Part shown: one piece after another, positions 24,350 to 33,578 of the stretch
How the letters are laid out: each line of letters begins with the position of its first letter
Position numbering within the stretch: the first letter of the stretch is position 1
Assembly (NCBI GenBank): GCA_040222275.1
Contig: JAVKDJ010000013.1
Location: 251,852 to 315,851, forward strand
Source: CAXBNB01 sp040222275
GTDB lineage: Bacteria; Bacteroidota; Bacteroidia; Cytophagales; Cyclobacteriaceae
Reading direction: 5' to 3'
Length of the DNA: 64,000 nt
Position numbers and translations under genes: made by a program
Notes under the pieces: generated by a model
What the model was told of the DNA's origin: nothing
Seen by the model: only the letters and a program-made list of their open reading frames with translations
Databases searched by the model: none

Positions 24350-26446
24350 ATGAAACAGATTTACCTTCTTATGATTCTACAATTAATTCTGGTAGGCAAA
24401 TTAATGTCTCAGTGGGTTCAAACTACTGGGATATCAGGTGGATACTCCGGAGACATAGTTGAAATTAATTCTGTATTGTTTGTTTCAGGTGGAAATGGAG
24501 GTGTTTTTAAATCGACAGACAGAGGGGAATCATGGGTGTTGGCAATAAATGGTCTTCCTTCAAACGCCAGCATACAAGCACTCGGAAAGGATGCTGAAAA
24601 TTTATACGCGTCTATTTACCAAAATGGAATATTCCAATCTTCGGATATGGGAGAATCATGGTTTCCACTAAACGCAGGAATTGAAAATTTGACATTCTAC
24701 AATTTTCAGGCTCAAGATGGCAATATTTATGCAGGTGAAGCTAACGGAGGCATTTACTTTTTATCCGATACCGACACATTTTGGAAAAATGTGAGCAACG
24801 GGATTTCGGGAATACAATTTCAGGATTTCGTTTTCTACGATTCAAAAATATATGCAGCAGGAGATAATCTATACGAGTCTTCAAACTATGGTGAAACATG
24901 GGAATCCACTCAAATTGACGGCATGACCTTGAAAGGTATTGAGTCAATCGGAATTAAGAATAATACCTTTTATGTGGCAAATAGCGAAGGAGTATTTCTG
25001 TCCAAAGATGAACTCCAAACCTGGAAAAAAACCTCACTTAATGTTGGTGCAAGCATAACTAACATTGACACAACCGAAAATAAAGTATACCTGACATCAT
25101 CGGTTGGAAGAATATTCTATACGGAAGATGATGGATCTAATTGGTCTGTAATCAATAACCCTCTCACTAAAAAATTTGCGAATTCCGCTTTGTTTTTAGG
25201 GGATGACATATATATGAGTGCAGATGATGGATTGTTTAGATCAATGGATAGTGGTAAAGCATTTTTTAGAGTCAATAATGATAATGTTTGGACTGATAGT
25301 AATTCGGGCCTAACCAATCATCAGATAGTCAGTTTGGCTACAAATTCGGATTACCTGTTTGCAGGAACGGAGAGCCAGGGAATATTTGTGTCAGCTAATT
25401 CAGGAGATTCGTGGGAAGTAGCGAATGTTGGATTAGAAGCACTGAACTCAGATAATATAACCAACATCTTACCCTTAGGGGACAGAGTAATTTTAAGTAC
25501 AAAAGGGCCACTTTATGAAAGTGTTAATAATGGACGAAGTTGGGTACAAGTTTTTGATCCAGGTATCAACAAGGGCATAAGCGCTTCGGGGTTCAATCAA
25601 GGTTTATTAGCATTTGGAGTGAATGGAGATGGAATTTATACCTCATCAGATTCGCTCAAATCGTGGGGTTTGGCATCAACTCAAGGTATAAATACTAATA
25701 CGGATTACAGATATATTGAAGTTGAGGGTGACAGTATTTTCGTGGGCACGGTTGAAGGAGAAGTATTTTTGAGTCCGGATAAAGGTCAAAGTTGGCAGGA
25801 AATCACAAAAGAAGAGAATTTTTCTACAATCAATAGCTTGAATTTCCAAGATGGTGTGCTTCATGTAGCAAGCTGGAAAGGTCTGTTTTCTTTGTCCAAA
25901 GAAAATATTTGGTCTAAAGATTTTGGAAGTCCAGACGATGTTCCGGTTCATGATATTCAATTTTATAATGACAGCCTGTTTTTGGCCACAAGTGACGGAT
26001 TCTTTTATAAGCTAAATGGAACTAATAAATGGAATAAACAGAATGATGGTTTAGGTGATGAAATTCTCACAAAATTGCTGGTTTATAATAAGTTTATTTT
26101 TACAGGTACCTTCGGTGCAAGCGTATGGAAAATGGCAATATCAGATTTAGACATTCAAGAAATTACTAACCTCATAGTTGAAAATGACCCGAGTAATCAA
26201 TTAGCCATTTACCCCAATCCTGCAAAGGGACAAGTATCCATAGGATTAAACAGTGGACATCTAGGTGAGATTACTATATCAATATTAAGCCTGGATGGAA
26301 GTGCCCTTTTCAGAAAAACAGCTCATAAAAGCAAGATGGAAATCAATGAAATTGTTGATTTGAACCACTTTCAAAACGGGATATACTTAATAAGAGTGAA
26401 CTACTCTAATAGATCGGTTTCTCACAAAATTCTAATTCAAAAGTAA
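24350..26446 (+). CDS. Secreted beta-propeller (BNR/YCF48-like) protein with T9SS sorting domain
   Basis: 698 residues with a signal peptide (MKQIYLLMILQLILVGKLMSQ). The body is built of repeated propeller blades, each with an Asp-box-like turn: STDRGESW, SSDMGESW, SSNYGETW, TEDDGSNW, SANSGDSW, SVNNGRSW and SPDKGQSW. The C-terminus (LAIYPNPAKGQVSIGL ... NGIYLIRVNYSNRSVSHKILIQK) is a type A T9SS sorting domain, so it is exported to the cell surface or medium. No enzymatic residues can be assigned, and it may be a binding or adhesion protein. The DNA is clearly more AT-rich than the neighbouring genes. Confidence 0.88.
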   Translation: MKQIYLLMILQLILVGKLMSQWVQTTGISGGYSGDIVEINSVLFVSGGNGGVFKSTDRGESWVLAINGLPSNASIQALGKDAENLYASIYQNGIFQSSDMGESWFPLNAGIENLTFYNFQAQDGNIYAGEANGGIYFLSDTDTFWKNVSNGISGIQFQDFVFYDSKIYAAGDNLYESSNYGETWESTQIDGMTLKGIESIGIKNNTFYVANSEGVFLSKDELQTWKKTSLNVGASITNIDTTENKVYLTSSVGRIFYTEDDGSNWSVINNPLTKKFANSALFLGDDIYMSADDGLFRSMDSGKAFFRVNNDNVWTDSNSGLTNHQIVSLATNSDYLFAGTESQGIFVSANSGDSWEVANVGLEALNSDNITNILPLGDRVILSTKGPLYESVNNGRSWVQVFDPGINKGISASGFNQGLLAFGVNGDGIYTSSDSLKSWGLASTQGINTNTDYRYIEVEGDSIFVGTVEGEVFLSPDKGQSWQEITKEENFSTINSLNFQDGVLHVASWKGLFSLSKENIWSKDFGSPDDVPVHDIQFYNDSLFLATSDGFFYKLNGTNKWNKQNDGLGDEILTKLLVYNKFIFTGTFGASVWKMAISDLDIQEITNLIVENDPSNQLAIYPNPAKGQVSIGLNSGHLGEITISILSLDGSALFRKTAHKSKMEINEIVDLNHFQNGIYLIRVNYSNRSVSHKILIQK

Positions 26447-26464
26447 ACAACAAGGGTTCATGCG

Positions 26465-27694
26465 TCATTCTTTGCCAACAAACAGATCCTTTTTGTAGAG
26501 GACAATTTCTTCTTGAGCTCCGTTTCTCAATAGGGTCAGGTTCAATTGACTGCTGTTTTTTAGCGTGTTGGAATTCAGAAAGGTGCAAAACTTATCCACA
26601 TTGGAGTGGTCAAAATCAAACTCATTGATCCTGAGGATTTGATCATCCAGCTTCAAACCGGCCAGTGCAGCCGGGGAGTTGTTGTATAGAAACCCAACAT
26701 AGAGTTTGTTGTCCCTGTAAATGACCCTGAAGCCAAATGAATGATAAGCCTCTATTTTTTCAGTATTCTTTCGTTTGCGGAGTATGATTTCCCTGTCGGG
26801 CCAATTGATGATGGTGTGGTAATTCTCAAAAAAATCAAGACCCAGCAATTTATCAGAATGGTTGGATAAGGTAATCAACTGATCATTCAGAACAGCGGGT
26901 TGGGTTTTGCCAATAGCAAATGAGTGGACAAGGGCCACATAGGAGCTGTCAGGCTGCTCATAGCCAAAAGCCCCGGAGGCAATGCTGCCATATCCCGAGG
27001 TAGTTTGGCATTTGTGCTTGTTTGCCCTGCGGCAGAGTTTATTGTAAGTTTTCTTCGAGGATTTGTAAAAACCCTTGGCACCAAAGTCCACATAGGACCG
27101 GCCGTCTCGTATGCCATTGATGCTTATAGGTACCTTCGGCGTGCCGGAGTAGCCTGTGGTAAAGTCAATCCTGGCGTCATTGCCCCTGACCGTGTAGTTT
27201 TTATTACCCGTAATTGTGATCTCATTTTTTTCAAAATCAAATTCCCAAACAGCCTTTTTCATCAGGTTGGCACCTATCACCCCCGAAATATTGAGGCACC
27301 TGATGGTTGGGGGCGATTTGTCGAAGTTATGGATGGTTGTGGCATTGTTGAGAAAATTGATTCCCCCAATGCTCAATTTATCTATGATCGTCAGGGACAA
27401 TTCGAGGCTGTTGTCCTGTGAGTCGAGGTATTTTTTGTGATATACGTGCTCAAGTTTGAGTGCCTCGGCCAATTCACGCGAAATAATGTTGGGAGTGCCG
27501 GTATCCAGCAGGAAAGAATACTCTGTACCTTTGATAAGCACTGGTATCACTATATGCCCACTTGGGAGTTTTTTGAAGTTGAATGTGGTAGAAAAAACCT
27601 CATTTTCGATCACAGTCTGGTTGTATAACTTGTTGAGTTTGCACGAAGTGGACAGGCAAGAGACCAGGAAGAGGGCTAAAAAAATTCTAAACAT
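26465..27694 (-). CDS. Retropepsin-like aspartyl protease with C-terminal PDZ domain, lipoprotein
   Basis: About 409 residues from ATG 27694; the frame also allows a start at 27709. The signal peptide has possible lipobox cysteines in LVSCLSTSCKL. Two pepsin-like half sites are visible: FLLDTGTPNIIS and YVDFGAKGFY. They are followed by LGLDFFENYHTIINWPDREIIL, typical of the second lobe. A PDZ-like domain (about residues 320-400: FRVIYRDNKLYVGFLYNNSPAALAGLKLDDQILRIN) closes the protein. Predicted periplasmic or outer-membrane-associated protease; the substrate is unknown. Confidence 0.87.
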   Translation of the reverse strand: MFRIFLALFLVSCLSTSCKLNKLYNQTVIENEVFSTTFNFKKLPSGHIVIPVLIKGTEYSFLLDTGTPNIISRELAEALKLEHVYHKKYLDSQDNSLELSLTIIDKLSIGGINFLNNATTIHNFDKSPPTIRCLNISGVIGANLMKKAVWEFDFEKNEITITGNKNYTVRGNDARIDFTTGYSGTPKVPISINGIRDGRSYVDFGAKGFYKSSKKTYNKLCRRANKHKCQTTSGYGSIASGAFGYEQPDSSYVALVHSFAIGKTQPAVLNDQLITLSNHSDKLLGLDFFENYHTIINWPDREIILRKRKNTEKIEAYHSFGFRVIYRDNKLYVGFLYNNSPAALAGLKLDDQILRINEFDFDHSNVDKFCTFLNSNTLKNSSQLNLTLLRNGAQEEIVLYKKDLFVGKE

Positions 27695-27912
27695 TATCAC
27701 ATTCCTCAAATCACATCCTTGTTCCTACACCGGAACTAAAGGATAGGCGAAAGTACAGAATATTCCAGCAAGGTTAAAGGAATATGCTTGCCACACACAA
27801 CTGTGATGCCTTACCGTTAGCATTTTTATTTAAAATTCAACGATTTGGTGGTTGGATGACAAACTGGTTTTTTTATTCTCTGCATATTTGCGTGAAATTT
27901 TAAAAATGAGAC

Positions 27913-28674
27913 ATGAGAACAATTATTGGTTTTGGCTTTTTGGCCTTGATGGTGCTTGGATGTGAAAGAAAGAAAAATGACGATAGGGTTGAGCGAAATG
28001 CCTACGAATTTCCTGAAGCCTTCCAAAACGGGCTAGACGCCCATGGAGGACTGTCTTTGTGGAACGGCTTTGGCACGTTAACGTTTAATGAAATTTCAGG
28101 GGAAGATACCATCAGCCACTTGTTGGACCTTAAAAACCGCAATGAGCGGATGGAAAAAAAGGGTGAATATAAAATTGGGTTTACGCAGGATACTGTCAGT
28201 ACCTATCCCTCTGTCAATAGTTTCCCGAATAAAAACCCAAGGTTTTTCCACAACCTTAGGTTCTACTTTTTCGCCATACCCTTTGTGACAGCCGACGATG
28301 GGGCCAACCAGGAAGAGATGCCCGCAGGTGAGTTGAATGGTGTTGGGTACAATAGGATAAAAATTACCTTTGGAGATGATGTGGGGATCGCCCCCAAAGA
28401 CCAATATGTCCTGTGGTACGATCAGAAAACCCACCTTCTGGAGATGATCAATTATTCGGTCACTTACTTTGACGAGTCCAAATCAGAGCAATACAATGCG
28501 ATAGTATTTGGCCAGTGGAAGGATTTTCACGGCCTCAAAATGCCAACGGAAATGATAGGCTACAAGTGGGAAAATGAAAAGTTGGGGGAAGAAAGATATC
28601 GCAAATATTTTGATGCCATCGGGTTTTCCAGGGAACGACCTGATCCCTCCGTGTTTGTGGACCTACAGGATTGA
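27913..28674 (+). CDS. DUF6503-like lipoprotein
   Basis: 253 residues with lipobox LALMVLGCE (Cys17). The conserved-looking block GLDAHGGLSLWNGFGTLTFNE ... LLDLKNRNERMEKKGEYKIGF, and the later HGLKMPTEMIGYKWENEKLG, fit the DUF6503/LolA-like beta-barrel-half lipoproteins common in Bacteroidota, where the 'AHGGLxxW' start is recurrent. Function unknown. It converges on queA with a 29-bp gap that shows no clear terminator. Confidence 0.78.
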   Translation: MRTIIGFGFLALMVLGCERKKNDDRVERNAYEFPEAFQNGLDAHGGLSLWNGFGTLTFNEISGEDTISHLLDLKNRNERMEKKGEYKIGFTQDTVSTYPSVNSFPNKNPRFFHNLRFYFFAIPFVTADDGANQEEMPAGELNGVGYNRIKITFGDDVGIAPKDQYVLWYDQKTHLLEMINYSVTYFDESKSEQYNAIVFGQWKDFHGLKMPTEMIGYKWENEKLGEERYRKYFDAIGFSRERPDPSVFVDLQD

Positions 28675-28703
28675 ATGTTGCAGGGGCACTTGGGTTGCCA
28701 TGC

Positions 28704-29900
28704 TTACTTCAGTAGCAGCGAAGTGTCGCCATAACTTAAAAAACGGTAGTCTTTGGCCAGGGCTTCCTGATAGATTTTTTTCCAGTCGTCACCAATAAAA
28801 GCAGCGACCAAGAGTATCAGCGTAGAGCCTGGTTGGTGGTAATTGGTGAACAGGCCAGAGCATACTTTGAAGTCATAACCGGGATAAATGAAAATTTCAG
28901 TTTCTCCGGCAAGTGTATCCCTCTTTTCACTTTGCATTTTGTCCAGTACCGCTTGCAGGGCGTCTTGCATAGTAGGATGGGAGTGGACCGGTGCTTCATA
29001 AGGGGCATTCTTTTCAATATGGAAGCCAGCATCGTCATCTTTGAGGAGCTTGGCACCATACCAATAAGTGCTCTCCAGGGTGCGCATGGCTGTAGTGCCT
29101 ACAGGGATGATGCGCCCAGTGGCAGAGAGTAGGTGCTCTAAGTTTTGACGGGTGATGATGATTTTTTCATTGTGCATAGGGTGGTTCGTGAAGTCCTTTT
29201 CTTTGATAGGGCGAAAAGTACCAGCACTTACATGCAGGGTGAGGTAGTCTGTTTGGATACCATTTTCCTCCAGTTCATCAATAATAGCATCGGTAAAGTG
29301 TAGTCCGGCTGTGGGGGCTGCAACTGCACCTTCCAACTCAGAAAAGACCGTCTGATACCGTGCTTTATCGTCTTTTTCTGCCTCCCTGTTCAGGTAGGGG
29401 GGCAGGGGCACATTGCCTCCCGATTCGATAATGTCCAAAAAGTCAGATGGGGTGTCCCAGTCAAAACGCACAAGGTTTTGCTCCCTGTTTTCCAGGGTGG
29501 CCTTTACTGTAAACTCACCATGCGATTCCGAGCAAACAACCATGCTCAGGGTGCCTTCTTTCCATTTTTTGGCATTGCCAATCATACACCTCCATGTGCA
29601 GCTTTTTTTAGTTTTTAGAGCCAGCTGAAAGTCAGGGTGTGGCGAAACGGGCTCGGTAAGGAAAATTTCGATCCGTGCACCTGTGGTTTTGGTAAAAAAA
29701 AGCCTGGCAGCTATCACCTTGGTGTTGTTGAACATCAGCAGCGAACCTTTGGGAACCACGTCTTTTACATCCCTGAAAGCGTGGTGGGATATTTGTCCAT
29801 CCTGATATTTCAGTAGTTTGGAAAGGTCTCGTTCGGCAAGTGGATACCTGGCTATTTTACTTTCCGGCAGCTGATAGAGGTACTCTTCCAGGCTTGTCAT
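28704..29900 (-). CDS. queA: S-adenosylmethionine:tRNA ribosyltransferase-isomerase
   Basis: Makes epoxyqueuosine in tRNA by transferring the ribosyl part of SAM to preQ1 at position 34. 398 residues, longer than the common 340-360. Family blocks are YQLPESKIARYPLAERDLSKLL, LLMFNNTKVIAARLFF, RYQTVFSELEGAVAAPTAGLHFTD, YLTLHVSAGTFRPIKE, GTTAMRTLESTYW and TNYHQPGSTLILLVAAF. A YhhQ-type queuosine-precursor transporter gene lies 2.8 kb away. Confidence 0.95.
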   Translation of the reverse strand: MTSLEEYLYQLPESKIARYPLAERDLSKLLKYQDGQISHHAFRDVKDVVPKGSLLMFNNTKVIAARLFFTKTTGARIEIFLTEPVSPHPDFQLALKTKKSCTWRCMIGNAKKWKEGTLSMVVCSESHGEFTVKATLENREQNLVRFDWDTPSDFLDIIESGGNVPLPPYLNREAEKDDKARYQTVFSELEGAVAAPTAGLHFTDAIIDELEENGIQTDYLTLHVSAGTFRPIKEKDFTNHPMHNEKIIITRQNLEHLLSATGRIIPVGTTAMRTLESTYWYGAKLLKDDDAGFHIEKNAPYEAPVHSHPTMQDALQAVLDKMQSEKRDTLAGETEIFIYPGYDFKVCSGLFTNYHQPGSTLILLVAAFIGDDWKKIYQEALAKDYRFLSYGDTSLLLK

Positions 29901-30326
29901 AGTGTGATGGCTTGGTTTATGCCGCGAATCTTTGTTTTATTATTCAATTTTGCAATAATCATACATGGTTTTAGCAAGCGGGGATTAAGTTTTCTTTGGC
30001 CTATTTTCTAAAGTACCGATAAAATTAAAAAACCAGACGAATTAAAAACTGTCAATGAACTTGCTACATTTGAATAGACAGTATCTTGAGCTCGTTCGGT
30101 TTTAATATATGGGATGACGAAAATAGGAAAGGTGTGACTTCAATAAATTCTAAATTTAGGTAAACGAATTTCAAAAAAAACAGCAATTTAAATTTTATGG
30201 GATGCTCGCAAGAATGATATGCTGGAAACCATGTTCATTAATTTGAGATTGAGCTATCATCAATTACTATACTGCCAGGACTATATTATAAATTCATCAA
30301 ACTCAGAACCACCTTATTTTATTCGA
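29901..30326. other. Gene-free AT-rich divergent intergenic region
   Basis: This 426-bp gap separates the divergent queA and TlpA-like genes. TACATTTG at 30065-30072 matches the TAnnTTTG element on the plus strand but has no clear -33 partner. No hairpin, repeat or gene is evident; upstream in-frame codons before 30327 look non-coding. Confidence 0.4.
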
Positions 30327-31475
30327 ATGAAAAATTGCGCAAAACTGTTCGGTTTTATACTGGTTGTTTTCCATTTCAATCCTCATGTTTTATATGCTCA
30401 AAATAATGAGGAGCTATTACATTTTGCAATAAATGGAAGTGTTAATATCGATACGGGATCGGTGCAATTGGATCTTTATTATGATACCGATTATTACGCT
30501 TCTGGAACAAAAAAAGTAGTAGCCAATATTGAAAATGGAGCGTTCTATATGGAAGGCTTGATTCCTTATCCACAGGGGTTTACGTTGAGCTCTGGCGACC
30601 ATTATTATACAGGTATTTTCATAATAGAGCCTGGAGTTCAATCTATGAAATGCAACATTGATTCAGCAGGAGAAATACCAGTGATCGAGAATAAAGCCAT
30701 GACAGAATTTCGAACTGGTTATAATACAGCGTTTAGTCCTGTTAGAAGAGAAATTCAACTTCATAAAGATAAAGTGCAGGGCCTGGCTCTACATTATGAA
30801 AATAATATTCCTCACAATATTAAGCTTAACTTAGAAATGGAATTGAGGGAATTATATTTAAAAAGTGACAGTTCTTTTCTCAATTATGTTTCAAACAACC
30901 CCCGATCTTATTTGGCATTTTGGAAATTTATAAACCTATTTGGAGTAATAGGATATGAACCTATATATGACTCAATTTTAGAGCAGTTTCACGATTCTTT
31001 GCTGGACATCCATGCAGGCCGGGTTTTAATAAAGAAAATCAAAACTTCAAGCAGTCTAACATACGGAAGGGAATTTCCAAAAATGAATGTGGTGGATATT
31101 CAGGACCAGCCGCTGAATTATGGTTTGTTCAATGAAAAAAAATATACACTTCTTGATTTTTGGTTTAGCGGGTGTCACCCGTGCATTGCACAATTTCCAC
31201 ATTTAAAACGAATATACGAAGAGTATAAACATGAAGGTTTTGAAATAGTGGGTATATCTACTGATAGATTAGAATATGGAAAAAAATGGAAGAGTACAAT
31301 TGCAAAACATGAACTTGCATGGCTCCAATATTGGGATAAAGATGGGTTGGAATGCTCAAGTTTATCAATTAACAAGTTTCCAACTAATTACCTGTTGGAT
31401 GGTCAGGGTAAGATTATAAAGAAAGACTTAAAGCCAATTGAACTAGAACAGTTTTTAGCTGAACATCTAAAATAG
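30327..31475 (+). CDS. TlpA-like thiol-disulfide oxidoreductase with N-terminal DUF4369-like domain
   Basis: 382 residues from ATG 30327 (MKNCAKLFGFILVVFHFNPHVLYAQ), a signal peptide pointing to the periplasm. The N-terminal 120 residues form a beta-rich domain (LHFAINGSVNIDTGSVQLDLYYD) of the DUF4369 type that often precedes thioredoxin domains in Bacteroidota. The C-terminal thioredoxin fold carries the redox motif Cys283-His-Pro-Cys286 in FWFSGCHPCIAQFPHLKRIYEEY. It ends LAEHLK. Probably reduces disulfides in the periplasm, for example in cytochrome maturation; the partner is not evident. Low GC (27% in the 60 bases from 30,841). Confidence 0.88.
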   Translation: MKNCAKLFGFILVVFHFNPHVLYAQNNEELLHFAINGSVNIDTGSVQLDLYYDTDYYASGTKKVVANIENGAFYMEGLIPYPQGFTLSSGDHYYTGIFIIEPGVQSMKCNIDSAGEIPVIENKAMTEFRTGYNTAFSPVRREIQLHKDKVQGLALHYENNIPHNIKLNLEMELRELYLKSDSSFLNYVSNNPRSYLAFWKFINLFGVIGYEPIYDSILEQFHDSLLDIHAGRVLIKKIKTSSSLTYGREFPKMNVVDIQDQPLNYGLFNEKKYTLLDFWFSGCHPCIAQFPHLKRIYEEYKHEGFEIVGISTDRLEYGKKWKSTIAKHELAWLQYWDKDGLECSSLSINKFPTNYLLDGQGKIIKKDLKPIELEQFLAEHLK

Positions 31476-31585
31476 CTGGTAAAATCAAATACCCTTTTCG
31501 AAAGTGCACCTCAAAAGTTTCATGCTTTTGCGGCAGAGGCGGATTTTATTTTTTGTCTTTCCATCCAATGGTGTAATTTAGGCGA

Positions 31586-32674
31586 ATGTCTTTACAATTG
31601 AAATTCACCCCCTATACACTCAAATTCAATTTTGCCGCTGGAACATCCAGAGGTGTTTTTCATGAGAAAACCGTGTGGTTTATCAAATTGTACCAGGGGG
31701 ATGATCCGCTCACTTTTGGGTTGGGCGAGGTAGCCCCCATCGATCGCCTAAGTGTTGATTATAGTGCCTCTTTCGAAGTGGTGCTCGGCAAACTGGCCAC
31801 TAAGATCAGTAGCTGCCCCATACCTGCCAATGAGGAAGAAGTTTTTAACAGGGTGGAGGAGCTGGTGCCCCGCGAATTGCCCTCGGTACGCTTTGCATTG
31901 GAAACGGCCATGCTGGACTTGATCAATGGCGGCAGCAGAGAGATTTTTAAAAACGCTTTTTTTCGTAAAGAAAAAAAAATCCCAATCAACGGATTGGTTT
32001 GGATGGGGGATGAGGATTTTATGAAAAGCCAGATAGACCTGAAAATAAAATCGGGGTTTACCTGCATTAAAATAAAAATCGGGGCACTGGATTTCGAAAA
32101 GGAGTGCAAACTTTTGGGCTATATCCGCCAAAATTACCCTGGCAAGAAACTGACCGTGCGTGTAGATGCCAATGGCGCCTTTAGGACCGAAGAATGTATG
32201 CTAAAGCTCAAAGCACTGGAAAAATTCGATCTGCACTCCATAGAGCAACCTATCATGCCACGTCAGCCCGAAGCTATGGCCTTGTTGTGCATAAAAACCA
32301 AGTTGCCTATTGCGCTGGATGAAGAGTTGATTGGCGTAAATGGAAAGGCCAACAAAACCAACTTGCTCAATGAAATAAAACCTGCATACATCATCCTGAA
32401 GCCTGGTTTGGTAGGAGGGTTTCGTTCTACCATGGAGTGGATTGAAATAGCTGAAAGTATGGGCATTGGCTGGTGGATTACATCGGCCCTGGAGTCCAAC
32501 ATCGGCCTCAATGCCATTTGCCAATTTACTTCACGATATAAAATAAAGACACATCAGGGACTGGGAACGGGGCAGCTGTACGAAAACAACATCCCGTCTC
32601 CTTTGGCCATTGAGGGCGAAAATATATTGTACATGCAGGATGGAAACTGGGACCTGACCCGGGTGGCTTTCTAA
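31586..32674 (+). CDS. menC: o-Succinylbenzoate synthase-like enolase-superfamily enzyme
   Basis: 362 residues. Enolase-superfamily catalytic set in order: KIKSGFTCIKIKIG (Lys-x-Lys), VRVDANGAF (metal Asp), HSIEQPI (metal Glu), ALDEELIG (metal Asp) and YIILKPGLVGG (second Lys). The pattern and length fit MenC, which dehydrates SHCHC to o-succinylbenzoate in menaquinone synthesis. No other men genes are nearby, so a dipeptide epimerase or muconate-cycloisomerase-like role is not ruled out. Its stop codon overlaps that of the convergent transporter gene by 4 bases. Confidence 0.82.
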   Translation: MSLQLKFTPYTLKFNFAAGTSRGVFHEKTVWFIKLYQGDDPLTFGLGEVAPIDRLSVDYSASFEVVLGKLATKISSCPIPANEEEVFNRVEELVPRELPSVRFALETAMLDLINGGSREIFKNAFFRKEKKIPINGLVWMGDEDFMKSQIDLKIKSGFTCIKIKIGALDFEKECKLLGYIRQNYPGKKLTVRVDANGAFRTEECMLKLKALEKFDLHSIEQPIMPRQPEAMALLCIKTKLPIALDEELIGVNGKANKTNLLNEIKPAYIILKPGLVGGFRSTMEWIEIAESMGIGWWITSALESNIGLNAICQFTSRYKIKTHQGLGTGQLYENNIPSPLAIEGENILYMQDGNWDLTRVAF

Positions 32675-33474
32675 AAAAAGGACTGGCTGCCCTGAGTAGC
32701 TTCTTCGGTCATTTGTTCAGCATTTTCCTTGCCCAGATAGCGGTCGATCAGGTGGTGTGCCAGGTAAATAGCAGGAGTGAGCACAATGGCTACAAAAAAC
32801 TTATAGATATAGTTGATCACCCCTACGGCAATGACCTGCGCCAGCGACCAATTTCCGAAAATATAAAAGGCGATACCAAGCACCACAAAGCTGTCCACAA
32901 ATTGGGAAATCAATGTGGAACCAGTCGCCCTCAGCCATATCATTTTGGGGCCGGTGAACTTTCGGAGTTTTTGGAAAACGAAAACATCGAGCAATTGCCC
33001 TATAAGGAATGCCGTGAGCGAACCTATGATAATGCCAAGCCCCTGACGGAATATCTTTTTGAAAGCAAAATCAATATTGAACGGACCACCCTGGCCATCG
33101 GAATTGTTTACATCGAGCCAAAATTCGGCAGGGGGCAGAATGGTAATGATGTAAATGACTATAAAAGCGAATGAGATCAATGCTGCGGTGAGGTAGCTGA
33201 TTTTTTTTACACCGCTCTTGCCAAAATATTCGTTGATAACGTCCGTAACGATAAACACCACCGGCCAAAGCACAACACCCGCAGTGAGGTTGAAATCCAG
33301 GACGAACCCGCCCAAAAGTTTGATTTGGGCAGGGGGCAGGTTTAAAGTGCTTTCTGCCGAGAAAATTTTTACTCCGATAATTTCTGCCAGCAGGGCATTG
33401 GTAATGAATATGCCGGCCAGTACCAGAAACAGGTTGGTTTTTTTCGCGTTGAGGTTGTTGTCAGTAGTTTTCAA
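32671..33474 (-). CDS. yhhQ: YhhQ-family queuosine precursor transporter
   Basis: Inner-membrane protein, 267 residues, with about six membrane spans (for example LFLVLAGIFITNALLAEIIGVKIF, LTAGVVLWPVVFIVTDVINEYFG, LTAALISFAFIVIYIITI, GLGIIIGSLTAFLIGQLLDVFVF). The VFIVTDVINEYFGK and IGQLLDVFVFQKLRK motifs are characteristic of the VUT/YhhQ family, which takes up preQ0/preQ1 for tRNA queuosine. Larger than the E. coli protein because of an extra loop. The link to queuosine is supported by queA nearby. Confidence 0.88.
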   Translation of the reverse strand: MKTTDNNLNAKKTNLFLVLAGIFITNALLAEIIGVKIFSAESTLNLPPAQIKLLGGFVLDFNLTAGVVLWPVVFIVTDVINEYFGKSGVKKISYLTAALISFAFIVIYIITILPPAEFWLDVNNSDGQGGPFNIDFAFKKIFRQGLGIIIGSLTAFLIGQLLDVFVFQKLRKFTGPKMIWLRATGSTLISQFVDSFVVLGIAFYIFGNWSLAQVIAVGVINYIYKFFVAIVLTPAIYLAHHLIDRYLGKENAEQMTEEATQGSQSFF

Positions 33475-33578
33475 TAGTATTTAGGGGAAAACCTTTCCAC
33501 AATTATACCAATAGATAGAACATTAGCCAGAGTTGGCTTGGTTTTTTTGTAAATCTAATGCCGTTTCCCGGTGGGTAT

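Noticed and set aside
24156..24353. 65-codon frame just upstream of the beta-propeller gene
   Set aside because: Irregular composition, no signal peptide or domain, and it overlaps the start of the next gene. It more likely belongs to the promoter region.
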